From an uncultured Butyricimonas sp. (lineage in GTDB: Bacteria; Bacteroidota; Bacteroidia; Bacteroidales; Marinifilaceae): 43,894 nt of DNA. Made by a program: the position numbers and the translations under genes. How positions within the stretch are numbered: the first letter of the stretch is position 1; the number at the start of each line of letters is the position of its first letter. The notes under the pieces were generated by a model. It was given only the letters and a program-made list of their open reading frames with translations, did no database searches and was not told the origin of the DNA. This document shows positions 17,242 to 25,680 of the stretch, piece after piece. The stretch is from assembly GCA_944321845.1 (NCBI GenBank), contig CALUMT010000041.1:1-43894 (forward strand), in the 5' to 3' direction.

Positions 17242-18231
17242 CTACTTTAATACCCGTTTCTTTATTCCATCAGACATCCATACGTTTTCTTTCCCTTGAT
17301 CATCCAAATAAATCAAACAAGCCTCCAATCCCGGAAGAGATTGCACCAATTTCTTTGCTTCAACAAATCCCAACACCATAAAGGACGTGGCATAAGCATC
17401 TGCCTCCATACAGGTTGGAGCATACACGGAAGCTCCAATAATATCCCGCTGCACAGGATAGCCTGTTTTAGGATTTATCGTATGCGCATATTTTTTCCCG
17501 TCAACTATATAATAACGCCGATAATTCCCGGATGTAGCTAAAGCCCCCTCGGTCATTTCCAAGACAGCCTGCAACTCCCGATTCATGGCCGTTGAATCCT
17601 CTATGGGCTTATCAATGCCAATATGCCAAGGTCTCCCCTTATTGCTTTCCCCCTTTAAACGGATTTCCCCGCCAATTTCTATCATATAGTTATTGATTCC
17701 GTGGGAATCAAAGAATTCTGCAACAAGATCCACTCCCAAGCCCTTGGCAATAGAACTAGCATCTATTTGAATTCCCTCCAAGGATTTTATTAATCTATTA
17801 TCCTTTAATGTCACCTTACTCATGCCTACCAATGCCCGCAAAGAATCCAGCTCACGCGAAGTAGGTTGTTGTTTTCCCTCCAGCCCAAAGCCCCAGGCGT
17901 TAACCAATGGAGCCACGGTAATATCAAAAGCCCCGTCGGTAAGGGTATAAACTTCCCACGCCTTTGTCCATAATTTCAAGACCAATGAGTCTACAGTATC
18001 CGTTTCCTCCCTGTTCCAACGAGCTATAACAGATTTCGGGTTAAACATGGACAACGAAGAATTGACACGTTCCATCTCGCTCCGAATTTCTACATCATAA
18101 TCCCGGGCACTCTCGTAGGACACATGATAGGTCGTTCCATAAACACGGCCTTCCGTAAAATAATATCGTGTATCACTACACCCGACCAACACCATCAATA
18201 TAATACATGCCAAAGAAAAACCCTTTACCAT
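17242..18231 (-). CDS. apbE: FAD:protein FMN transferase (ApbE-like lipoprotein)
   Basis: 329 residues with a lipoprotein signal (LMVLVGC, lipid cysteine 18). ApbE motifs are intact: GAFDITVAPLVNAWGF near 100-115, DASSIAKGLGVDLVAE near 156-171, IEIGGEIRLKG near 184-194, HTINPKTGYPV near 246-256 and EADAYATSFMVLG near 274-286. ApbE attaches FMN covalently to threonines of periplasmic-side proteins, such as Rnf or Nqr subunits, using FAD and magnesium. No Rnf or Nqr genes are in the window, so its substrate lies elsewhere. The gene is packed between a patatin/BamA fusion and a BamA-like barrel gene, with gaps of 15 and 1 bases. Confidence 0.93.
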   Translation of the reverse strand: MVKGFSLACIILMVLVGCSDTRYYFTEGRVYGTTYHVSYESARDYDVEIRSEMERVNSSLSMFNPKSVIARWNREETDTVDSLVLKLWTKAWEVYTLTDGAFDITVAPLVNAWGFGLEGKQQPTSRELDSLRALVGMSKVTLKDNRLIKSLEGIQIDASSIAKGLGVDLVAEFFDSHGINNYMIEIGGEIRLKGESNKGRPWHIGIDKPIEDSTAMNRELQAVLEMTEGALATSGNYRRYYIVDGKKYAHTINPKTGYPVQRDIIGASVYAPTCMEADAYATSFMVLGFVEAKKLVQSLPGLEACLIYLDDQGKENVWMSDGIKKRVLK

Positions 18232-18246
18232 AGCAAGAACTAATCA

Positions 18247-20439
18247 TTAAAAATAAAAACCTAAATTAAAATAGAATCCAAGATTCTTTGTCCAATTGGA
18301 ATAGGAGAACATGAAATCAATCGGCCCGACTATGGTATTATAAGAGTATCCCAGTCCTCCTCCCCAAATATCATCACCCCCTAATATATCAAAAAAACTA
18401 TCGTCCTGCTTAGCATAATTCGCAGCGGCAAAAAGATAGTGATTGCGTCCCAAACGGTAACGGAATTGCAACTTACCCACGAGAACAGAATTATCAAAAG
18501 CCTCCACATTCCGAATGCCCAAGAAAGGCAATTGCTGGTCCACGTAGCGCCCGGAAAGCATACCTCCCATACAATTCCAGTAGGGATAAGGGATATCATT
18601 ACCGATTAATACCCGCCCGTAAAGAGATGGCAATAATTTAACCCGACGGGTCAGTGGCACGACAGACTGGAAATCCAACGAGAGGGCCGAGAAGGGAGAA
18701 ACATTCTCGTAATTAAAGAAGTTATCCGTGTACAACGCATAAGAGGCCCGTAAATATATTCCCTGTTCCGGGAAATAACGCTTGTCAAGAGTTTCTAAAT
18801 GAGCAATCCCATAATAACTAAAGAAACCATCCTCTTTCACCGATATATTATTATGTTCACTATCCGAGAACATAAAAGAATCATAGTCAAAATACTCATA
18901 ACGAAGTCCCATCTGCAAACGGAAATTACGGAAATACATGTCCGTCAATCCCAATTCCGCCCGATGGTAAGAGAAAGAAACATTATCTGTTTTTTCTCCC
19001 CTGGAATAAAAATCCAAATCATTATACTTGAACATATAACCCAGTGTAAAACGCCATAAAAATGTACTTCCCAAGGCGTAATCTATTTTCACGTATGGAT
19101 TCATGCTCAAACGTCCTGTAAATGACAATCGGGAACCCCTTAAATCTTTGTGAGTAATTGTCGAATTCAACAGGATAGCCGCCATTTCCCCAGAATCGAA
19201 ACGGAATCCCAGATTCAATGAACTTGTTGATTTCTCTTTCAAAATCAATTCCAAGTCATAAACAGGACCTCCAGTCAATCGGTAACTAACCCCAGAGAAA
19301 GCCCCGATACCATATAACTCGGCAATCGCCTGGTGTAAATCATCCAACGTGATCTTACTATCGTCCTTTATTCTGATTTTACGCCGTAACCATTTCTCGT
19401 CACGATCATTTATCCCGATAAAATGAATCTGCCTTATCTGCATGGTATCGTGTACTTCCAAGGTATTTTCTTTCTTATGCCTTATCACGGGTTTACCAGC
19501 CAAGCCCAACTTCTTCTTTAAGCGCATCAATTCCGGCCACTGCTCTCTGGCAACTTTCTCGCCTCTAGCTATCAATATATCGATTGCCTCTTTGGAAAAA
19601 CTAGCCGCAGAATATGGTGTCACGTCCGGCTTTATATAAATATCAAGCAATTTCTTATTCTCCTCGTATTTTTGTATGCCCAAGAAAGAAGTCATTTGGT
19701 CAATTATTCCCGTTACAGAATTCAAATCCGAGGCCGTCTTTAAATCGGATTGAACATCCACGCCAATAATGATATCCGCACCCATTTGTCGAGCTATATC
19801 CACCGGAAAATTATTTGAGATACCTCCATCCACAAGTACCATACTATCCTTTAACACGGGAGCAAATACCCCAGGAATAGCCATACTGGCCCGTAAACTT
19901 AACGGAAGATAGCCTTTATTCAAAACGACATCCTTTCCATCTACCAGGTTACTCGCCACGCAAGCAAAAGGTATCGGCAATTGCGTGAAATCCAAAGAAT
20001 CATGATACCCCACGGTCAAATCGGAAAACAGATTATAAATATTCTGTCCACTAATGAAACCCGCCGGGAGTGACAATCCCCCTTTCTTCCTGATGGGAAC
20101 AGACAACAGGTATTTCTCGGTTTCCTCCTTTTCGGAAAAAGGCAAATTATAACGGTAAACCTTATCACTCAAAAGAAATTGCCAATCTTGACATCGCACC
20201 AAACTATCCATGGTATGTGCATCATACCCAATGGCATATAATCCCCCAACGATGGAACCCATACTTGTTCCCACGATGTAATCTATCGGAATATCCGCTT
20301 CTTCCAGCACTTTCAATACTCCAATATGAGCAACACCTTTAGCCCCTCCGCCACTCAATACCAAACCGACCTTCTTACGCTGAGCGTCTACACTCACTGA
20401 TAACAAAAGAATTAAAAACAATGCACCAATTCGTTTCAT
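18247..20439 (-). CDS. Patatin-like phospholipase fused to a BamA-type outer membrane barrel
   Basis: About 730 residues from the ATG at 20439. I prefer this start because it opens a good signal peptide (MKRIGALFLILLLSVSVDAQ) and because the only -7 box lies at 20464-20471, downstream of the longer start at 20502. The patatin domain covers about 23-310, with oxyanion loop GGGAKG at 30-35, nucleophile Ser59 in GTSMG and the catalytic aspartate D204 in VDGG. A POTRA-like part follows at about 345-410, then a beta-barrel of about 300 residues ending in phenylalanine (FNLGFYF). This is the PlpD/type Vd layout: a lipase tethered to, or exported by, its own barrel. It should act on phospholipids at the cell surface or in the periplasm. 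First gene of the four-gene operon. Confidence 0.9.
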   Translation of the reverse strand: MKRIGALFLILLLSVSVDAQRKKVGLVLSGGGAKGVAHIGVLKVLEEADIPIDYIVGTSMGSIVGGLYAIGYDAHTMDSLVRCQDWQFLLSDKVYRYNLPFSEKEETEKYLLSVPIRKKGGLSLPAGFISGQNIYNLFSDLTVGYHDSLDFTQLPIPFACVASNLVDGKDVVLNKGYLPLSLRASMAIPGVFAPVLKDSMVLVDGGISNNFPVDIARQMGADIIIGVDVQSDLKTASDLNSVTGIIDQMTSFLGIQKYEENKKLLDIYIKPDVTPYSAASFSKEAIDILIARGEKVAREQWPELMRLKKKLGLAGKPVIRHKKENTLEVHDTMQIRQIHFIGINDRDEKWLRRKIRIKDDSKITLDDLHQAIAELYGIGAFSGVSYRLTGGPVYDLELILKEKSTSSLNLGFRFDSGEMAAILLNSTITHKDLRGSRLSFTGRLSMNPYVKIDYALGSTFLWRFTLGYMFKYNDLDFYSRGEKTDNVSFSYHRAELGLTDMYFRNFRLQMGLRYEYFDYDSFMFSDSEHNNISVKEDGFFSYYGIAHLETLDKRYFPEQGIYLRASYALYTDNFFNYENVSPFSALSLDFQSVVPLTRRVKLLPSLYGRVLIGNDIPYPYWNCMGGMLSGRYVDQQLPFLGIRNVEAFDNSVLVGKLQFRYRLGRNHYLFAAANYAKQDDSFFDILGGDDIWGGGLGYSYNTIVGPIDFMFSYSNWTKNLGFYFNLGFYF

Positions 20440-20463
20440 CATAGCAACAAGTAAAATGTTTTT

Positions 20464-20471
20464 CAAAAATA
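20464..20471 (-). promoter_or_regulatory. -7 box of patatin-apbE-barrel-antiporter operon
   Basis: The minus strand reads TATTTTTG, a perfect box, 25 bases upstream of the ATG at 20439. It lies inside the longest possible reading frame and so argues against the start at 20502. Confidence 0.65.
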
Positions 20472-20532
20472 ATGGATTTCCATGAAATCTATCAAAAAGC
20501 ATGCTTAAATTCTCTTGTTAAAGAGAAATCGC

Positions 20533-20540
20533 TAAATTTG
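20533..20540 (+). promoter_or_regulatory. -7 box of response regulator gene
   Basis: TAAATTTG is a perfect TAnnTTTG box, 22 bases before the ATG at 20563. It probably also drives hydF, which follows after ten bases. Confidence 0.65.
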
Positions 20541-20562
20541 CAAGGATTACAAAAAGAAGCAT

Positions 20563-21714
20563 ATGTCTAAGATTTTAGTTATTGATGATGAAAAAGGGAT
20601 TCGTAACTCCCTGAAAGATATTTTTCAATACGAGGGGCACACGGTTATTCTGGCGGAACATGGAATGGAAGGAATCGTCGCCGCAAAAACAGAAAAACCC
20701 GATGTTGTGTTTTGTGACATCAAAATGCCCAAGATGGATGGCCTAGAAGTACTGGAACGAATCAAGGAATTTTCTCCAGATACTCCGATCATTATGATTT
20801 CCGGACACGGAACGATTGATAATGCTGTTGAGGCCATTCGGAAGGGGGCCTATGACTTTATTGAAAAGCCATTAGACTTAAACCGCTTATTAGTCACCAT
20901 TAAGAATGCCACGGACAAACATCAACTTATTCACGAGACCAAGATCCTCAAAAATAAAATAAGCAAGAAATACCAGATGATTGGCGAATCGGAGGCGATT
21001 AATCGTGTACGCTCCATGATAGAAAAAGTAGCCCCTTCTGATGCCCGAATCCTTATTACCGGTCCCAATGGTTCCGGAAAAGAATTAGTGGCACATGAAT
21101 TACATGAACTCAGTCATCGGAAAAACAACGCCTTTATTGAGGTGAATTGTGCCGCCATACCCTCGGAATTAATCGAGAGTGAATTATTTGGGCATGAAAA
21201 GGGATCTTTTACCTCTGCCATCAAACAGAAGAAGGGAAAATTTGAATTGGCGAATGGAGGGACCTTGTTTCTAGACGAGATTGGAGATATGAGTCTCAGT
21301 GCCCAAGCAAAAGTATTGCGCGCCTTACAAGAACAAAAAATAACCCGAGTAGGAGGAGATGCCGATATCTCTGTAGATGTCCGTATCATTGCGGCCACGA
21401 ATAAAAACCTAAGAGAAGAAATCACAAAAGGTAATTTCCGAGAAGATTTATACCACCGATTAAGCGTCATCATTATCAATGTGCCTTCGCTGAATGATCG
21501 AAGTGAGGATATAAAGCCGCTAACTGATTATTTTCTGAATGATATTTGCGAGGAAATGGGTATCCCAACTAAAAAAATCACCCCCGAAGCAATCGATTAT
21601 TTAAAGAATTGCAATTGGACAGGAAATATCCGGGAATTACGCAATGTCGTTGAACGTTTAATCATTCTTTGCGATTCAACCATAACAAAAGAGGACGTAG
21701 AAACTTACCGTTAA
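20563..21714 (+). CDS. NtrC-type response regulator with sigma-54 AAA+ domain, no DNA-binding domain
   Basis: 383 residues. A receiver domain (about 1-118) has acidic pocket D8/D9, phospho-acceptor D52 and K102. A sigma-54 interaction AAA+ domain (about 138-370) has Walker A GPNGSGKE at 167-174 and Walker B GGTLFLDE at 232-239, with VRIIAATN at 273-280. The usual GAFTGA loop, which touches sigma-54, reads GSFTSA at 214-219. The protein ends 15-20 residues after the AAA+ domain, so the Fis-type helix-turn-helix is missing. There is no frameshift remnant, because hydF starts ten bases on. It may activate from solution, like other DNA-binding-less activators, or have a non-transcriptional role. 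No histidine kinase is adjacent. Confidence 0.9.
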   Translation: MSKILVIDDEKGIRNSLKDIFQYEGHTVILAEHGMEGIVAAKTEKPDVVFCDIKMPKMDGLEVLERIKEFSPDTPIIMISGHGTIDNAVEAIRKGAYDFIEKPLDLNRLLVTIKNATDKHQLIHETKILKNKISKKYQMIGESEAINRVRSMIEKVAPSDARILITGPNGSGKELVAHELHELSHRKNNAFIEVNCAAIPSELIESELFGHEKGSFTSAIKQKKGKFELANGGTLFLDEIGDMSLSAQAKVLRALQEQKITRVGGDADISVDVRIIAATNKNLREEITKGNFREDLYHRLSVIIINVPSLNDRSEDIKPLTDYFLNDICEEMGIPTKKITPEAIDYLKNCNWTGNIRELRNVVERLIILCDSTITKEDVETYR

Positions 21715-21724
21715 AACAAGTAGC

Positions 21725-22918
21725 ATGGGAAAAGACAACAAATTACATATCATCCTTTTAGGAAAACGGAATAATGGGAAAAGTTCGTTAATCAATCGTT
21801 TAACAGGACAAAATGTAGCTATCGTATCCAATATTGCAGGGACAACGACAGATATTGTCAAAAGAAGCTTCGAAATCCCTGATTTTGCTTCCGTAATTTT
21901 TATTGATACTGCTGGTATTGACGATCATGGGGAAATAGGAGAAAAAAGAGTTCAAAAAACCCAGGAAGCCATCACACAGGCAGATATCGCCATACTTGTT
22001 ATCAGTAACAACCAGTTTGGAGAGGAAGAAATAGAACTCATCGAAAAATGTCATGAGTTAGAAATCCCATTTCTCATCGTACACAACAAGCGGGATGAAC
22101 ATCCGTTAAACCAGGAATTGCACGAACAACTGAAAACAACGTATCACTGTCCGGTGATTGATTTTTCTTGTCAACAAGATTCAACTACCATTATCTTAGA
22201 AGCACTAAAAGAGCTTTGGAAACAAGAAAATAATGCACCTAAATCCCTTATTGGAGATTTGCTCAGCCCCGGAGACATTGTACTCCTGATAACACCGATT
22301 GACGCAGAAGCACCTGCCGGAAGAATGATTTTACCGCAAGTACAGACTATCCGGGATATCCTGGACAACCATTGCACGGCAATCACCTTGCAACCAGAGG
22401 AAATAACTTCATTTCTTTCTAAAACAGGGATTACCCCTCGTTTAGCCATCACGGATAGCCAAGTCTTTAAAAAGGTTGCACAACTTATTCCGACAGAAAT
22501 ACCTCTTACGAGTTTCAGTATTATATTAGCCCGTCATAAAGGAGACTTTAATGCATACTTACAAGGAACTCCCCATATTGAAAACTTACAAAACGGGGAT
22601 CGCATACTTATGCTTGAATCCTGTTCTCACCACGTTTCATGTGAAGATATTGGACGGCATAAAATCCCCCGCTGGCTCATGGAATACACCGGGAAACAAC
22701 TCGTTTTCGATTTCATTACCGGCCTAGATTCCATCAAACGTCCAATAAGCGATTACGCGATGGTCATCCAATGCGGAGGATGTATGATTACGGCCAAGCA
22801 ACTCAAAAACAGATTACGGCCAGCTATAAACTCAAAAATTCCCGTGAGCAATTACGGAATGACAATAGCCTATCTACATGGGATATTCAATCGAGCTATC
22901 GAAATTTTCAAAAAATAA
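21725..22918 (+). CDS. hydF: [FeFe]-hydrogenase maturation GTPase HydF
   Basis: 397 residues. The N-terminal GTPase domain has G1 GKRNNGKSS at 13-21, G3 DTAG at 61-64 and G4 NKRD at 121-124, followed by a dimerisation region. The C-terminal iron-sulfur scaffold shows C300-S-H302 and, 47 residues later, C350-G-G-C353, matching the CxH...CxxC signature of HydF. HydF receives the 2Fe subcluster built by HydE and HydG and inserts it into the [FeFe]-hydrogenase. None of hydE, hydG or a hydrogenase gene is in this window. The gene follows the response regulator after ten bases, so the two are probably cotranscribed. Confidence 0.95.
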   Translation: MGKDNKLHIILLGKRNNGKSSLINRLTGQNVAIVSNIAGTTTDIVKRSFEIPDFASVIFIDTAGIDDHGEIGEKRVQKTQEAITQADIAILVISNNQFGEEEIELIEKCHELEIPFLIVHNKRDEHPLNQELHEQLKTTYHCPVIDFSCQQDSTTIILEALKELWKQENNAPKSLIGDLLSPGDIVLLITPIDAEAPAGRMILPQVQTIRDILDNHCTAITLQPEEITSFLSKTGITPRLAITDSQVFKKVAQLIPTEIPLTSFSIILARHKGDFNAYLQGTPHIENLQNGDRILMLESCSHHVSCEDIGRHKIPRWLMEYTGKQLVFDFITGLDSIKRPISDYAMVIQCGGCMITAKQLKNRLRPAINSKIPVSNYGMTIAYLHGIFNRAIEIFKK

Positions 22919-22920
22919 CA

Positions 22921-22950
22921 AAAGGGATCGCTTAGAATGGCGATCCCTTT
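22921..22950. terminator. Bidirectional terminator between hydF and yitT-like gene
   Basis: AAAGGGATCGC at 22921-22931 pairs perfectly with GCGATCCCTTT at 22940-22950, with an 8-base loop. An A-rich left flank and T-rich right flank fit termination of both convergent genes (stops at 22918 and 22967). Confidence 0.87.
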
Positions 22951-22966
22951 GTTTATTTCATTTCAA

Positions 22967-23899
22967 TTAATCTTCGGTCAATTTTTTAAAGCCTTTTCCA
23001 AGGATTTCCTTGGCATCAATGATGGTCACGAATGCATTCGGATCTATTTTGTAAATACCCTGTTGCAAAGCCGCCATTTCCCGTTGGTTAACCATCGTCA
23101 TGATCATTTCTTTCTTATCTCGGCTGTACATACCTTGAATAGGTATGATTGATCCTCCCCGATTCATTTCTTTCAAAATATAAGGACGAATCTCCTCCAC
23201 CTTATCTGAAATGATAAAGAAACTCTTCTCGCTGGAAAAACCCTGTAATATCACATCAATCATCTTGCACATCAAGAAAATTGACAACCATGAATACATC
23301 GGAACTTTCCAGTCCTGGAACATTAAAAAGCCGAATACGACGATACAAGAATCCACGATCATCTGTAATTGTCCTAACGGAAGATGGGTCCATTTGTGCA
23401 ATATATTGGAAACAACATCCGTTCCTCCACTTGATGCCCTGGATTTTAAAATCATACCAACACCGGTTCCCATCACGACACCACCAAAAATACAAGCCAA
23501 TAATACCTCATCCCCTAATTTAAAAGGATCCAAAGGAACTAATGGATCTGTCGGTATCGGCTCGCCCATCAGCATTAATAAAAAGCAAGGTAGCGTATCA
23601 GAAAAAACAGCAACAAGAATAAAACAAACAAAAGTCTTCACACCAAAACCCGAACCCAGAATTCTCATTCCTAACAAACTAAGAGGGAGATTGAAGCACA
23701 AGGCTGACATACCTATCGGGAACCCCCATTTGTGCTGCAATACAATTGTAATACCATAAATACCACCCGGGACAATCTTGTAAGGAGCCATAAAACAGCT
23801 ATACCCCAAAGCTAATATCAATGCTCCAAAAACCAATAATGTATAGGTCCGAAACCACTCTTTTGTAAACGGCTTTTCTTTTAAAAGAATTCGTGTCAT
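22967..23899 (-). CDS. YitT-family membrane protein
   Basis: 310 residues. Five or six hydrophobic segments fill about 20-205, with family patterns GYSCFMAPYKIVPGGIYGI near 38-56, ACIFGGVVMGTGVGMILKSRASSGGTDVV near 134-162 and a glycine-rich DUF161 core. A soluble C-terminal DUF2179-type domain covers about 220-300 (SFFIISDKVEEIRPYILKEM, then RGGSIIPIQGMYSRDKKEMI). The function of YitT proteins is not settled; they may be transporters. The gene is monocistronic, with its own -7 box upstream and a shared terminator downstream. Confidence 0.9.
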   Translation of the reverse strand: MTRILLKEKPFTKEWFRTYTLLVFGALILALGYSCFMAPYKIVPGGIYGITIVLQHKWGFPIGMSALCFNLPLSLLGMRILGSGFGVKTFVCFILVAVFSDTLPCFLLMLMGEPIPTDPLVPLDPFKLGDEVLLACIFGGVVMGTGVGMILKSRASSGGTDVVSNILHKWTHLPLGQLQMIVDSCIVVFGFLMFQDWKVPMYSWLSIFLMCKMIDVILQGFSSEKSFFIISDKVEEIRPYILKEMNRGGSIIPIQGMYSRDKKEMIMTMVNQREMAALQQGIYKIDPNAFVTIIDAKEILGKGFKKLTED

Positions 23900-23929
23900 A
23901 TTTTATTACATGTTTATTTTATGGCCGCA

Positions 23930-23937
23930 AAAGTAAA
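23930..23937 (-). promoter_or_regulatory. -7 box of yitT-like gene
   Basis: The minus strand reads TACTTTTG, a perfect box, about 30 bases before the ATG at 23899. Confidence 0.6.
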
Positions 23938-24089
23938 CTTTCACTTTATCTCAAAATATGATTAAAGTCATATTTTAGGATAATAATCACACTCTACCCA
24001 CTAATAAATCAACGGAGATAATAGAAGATTCGTGAAAAATAACTATAATCGCGGATTCATAAAAAAAACAAGAACGAATAAAATAAAAC

Positions 24090-25040
24090 ATGGAATTATA
24101 TATCAACGCTTTTGCCCATTATATCCCGAAAGCAAGAATTCCCAATTCTTACTTTAAAGACATCAACGGGCTGGATGATGAATGGATATATTCAAGAACA
24201 GGAATACGTAATCGCAGTAAAACCCAAGAGGGTGAGAATACAAACACAATGGCTGTTGAAGCCGTAAAAGAGCTAAAAACCCGCTTACCTTTTGCAATAG
24301 AAGAAGTTGATTTGATCGTTGCCGCCACTTACTCTCCATACGACACAGTGGCAACTGCTGCACATACGGTACAACGACAATTTAATATACCTAATGCCAA
24401 ATGCCTTAGCGTATCAGCAGCATGTTCATCTTTTATCAATGCATTAGAAATAGCAGAAGGATATTTCGCTTCTGGGAAAGCAACAAAAGCCATCGTTCTG
24501 GCTTCCGAGCATAATACCGCTTACAGCAATGAAAAATGCTCCCAAAGCGGACATCTTTGGGGAGATGGCGCTGTAGCTATAGGTATTTCAACTACGCCGA
24601 CAGGAGAAAAACCTGCCAGAATTGTTGAAATATACACACGAGGATTAGGACATGTCAGTAAAGCAGATACCGCTGTTTATCTTCGTCCTCGTAATGGTGG
24701 CATTGGTATGCCCGAAGGGCGGGATGTATTTATCAATGCATGTCATTATATGATTGATAGTTTAAAAATCATTGCAGAACACCAAGGTATTCAATTGTCG
24801 GACATCAAATACATTTCTCCACACCAGGCAAATAAACGTATCATGAGTACTATCGCTCGTCAAATAAATATGCCGGAAGAACGTATTTTATCCAGCATAG
24901 AAGAACTTGGTAACACGGGATGTCCCAGTTGCGCCCTTACGTTATCCCTTTACATGGAACAAATTGCCAAAGGAGACCTTGTAGGTCTAACAGTATTTGG
25001 AGGAGGTTATTCTTGCGGAGCAGTTCTCTTACAATTTTGA
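24090..25040 (+). CDS. 3-oxoacyl-ACP synthase III (FabH-like)
   Basis: 316 residues of the thiolase fold. The KAS III catalytic triad is complete: C112 (VSAACSSFINAL), H245 (ISPHQANKR) and N275 (ELGNTGCPS). The early DDEWIYSRTGIRNR segment at 29-42 is the typical FabH substrate-binding start. Such enzymes condense acyl-CoA with malonyl-ACP to begin fatty acid synthesis, or act in secondary pathways. It stands alone, away from fab genes and without an acyl carrier protein nearby, so it may be a second copy with a special acyl donor rather than the housekeeping FabH. No TAnnTTTG box was found within 190 bases upstream. Confidence 0.9.
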   Translation: MELYINAFAHYIPKARIPNSYFKDINGLDDEWIYSRTGIRNRSKTQEGENTNTMAVEAVKELKTRLPFAIEEVDLIVAATYSPYDTVATAAHTVQRQFNIPNAKCLSVSAACSSFINALEIAEGYFASGKATKAIVLASEHNTAYSNEKCSQSGHLWGDGAVAIGISTTPTGEKPARIVEIYTRGLGHVSKADTAVYLRPRNGGIGMPEGRDVFINACHYMIDSLKIIAEHQGIQLSDIKYISPHQANKRIMSTIARQINMPEERILSSIEELGNTGCPSCALTLSLYMEQIAKGDLVGLTVFGGGYSCGAVLLQF

Positions 25041-25062
25041 AACAGAATTTTCTTTAATACAT

Positions 25063-25103
25063 AATATAAAGCGATGACGAATAAATAATCATCGCTTTAT
25101 ATT
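25063..25103. terminator. Bidirectional terminator between fabH-like gene and acidic ORF
   Basis: AATATAAAGCGATGA at 25063-25077 pairs perfectly with TCATCGCTTTATATT at 25089-25103, with an 11-base loop. It lies between convergent stops at 25040 and 25121. Confidence 0.82.
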
Positions 25104-25120
25104 TTCACAATAACAGACGA

Positions 25121-25540
25121 TCAAATAATGGGGAACCCCAAACGATTTCCATCTTCTTCTATGTAGTCCTCCAATGTTTCACACGAAGTCTCCTTGTCTT
25201 CAGGGAATCGCAACGAAAGATTATTCACGCGAGCAAACTGGTGGCAACTTCTAAAATCCGTATAACGTTCCTCTATTTCTTCCTCAAACATTTTCAATCG
25301 ATCAGCTTCAGACATTTCCTCCAACTCATCTTCATGCTCCAACAGAATATCTAAAATAAATTCAGCAGCCCAACTTCCTAATTCACGTTCTTTCACCCAA
25401 TCGGGGTCACGTTTATCCAATAATTGAAATATCTCCTGTAAATAAGGAGATTCCCCCCAATCCTCATACAATTGTATCAAATCTTCATTATTTTCATATT
25501 CATCTTTTAATTTCTCTAGTTCATTCTGGTCCATAAACAT
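25121..25540 (-). CDS. Unknown acidic cytoplasmic protein
   Basis: 139 residues (137 from the alternative ATG at 25534). I do not recognise a family. The protein is strongly acidic, rich in E and D, with helix-forming stretches such as EFILDILLEHEDELEEMS near 65-82 and a tail near FRSCHQFARVNNLSLRFPED. There is no signal peptide or membrane segment. The clean -7 box in front and the terminator behind support a real, independently transcribed gene. Confidence 0.7.
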   Translation of the reverse strand: MFMDQNELEKLKDEYENNEDLIQLYEDWGESPYLQEIFQLLDKRDPDWVKERELGSWAAEFILDILLEHEDELEEMSEADRLKMFEEEIEERYTDFRSCHQFARVNNLSLRFPEDKETSCETLEDYIEEDGNRLGFPII

Positions 25541-25591
25541 GTTATTTTCAAATTATATATTGATTTTCTATACAGTCCTTCAAACGAATAC

Positions 25592-25599
25592 CAAAGATA
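25592..25599 (-). promoter_or_regulatory. -7 box of acidic protein gene
   Basis: The minus strand reads TATCTTTG, a perfect box, about 52 bases upstream of the ATG at 25540. Confidence 0.6.
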
Positions 25600-25652
25600 A
25601 AAAAGAATTTAATGCGTTGATGTAAAAAAGAGAAAATATACAAGAGATCCGC

Positions 25653-25660
25653 TATCTTTG
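25653..25660 (+). promoter_or_regulatory. -7 box of MutS-like gene
   Basis: TATCTTTG is a perfect box, 20 bases before the ATG at 25681. It lies about 53 bases from the divergent -7 box of the acidic protein gene. Confidence 0.65.
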
Positions 25661-25680
25661 CCCCATCAAAAAAGAATGTC

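Noticed and set aside
20443-20502. Longer N-terminus for the patatin-barrel protein
   Set aside because: The extension precedes a good signal peptide and contains the only -7 box, so it is unlikely to be translated.
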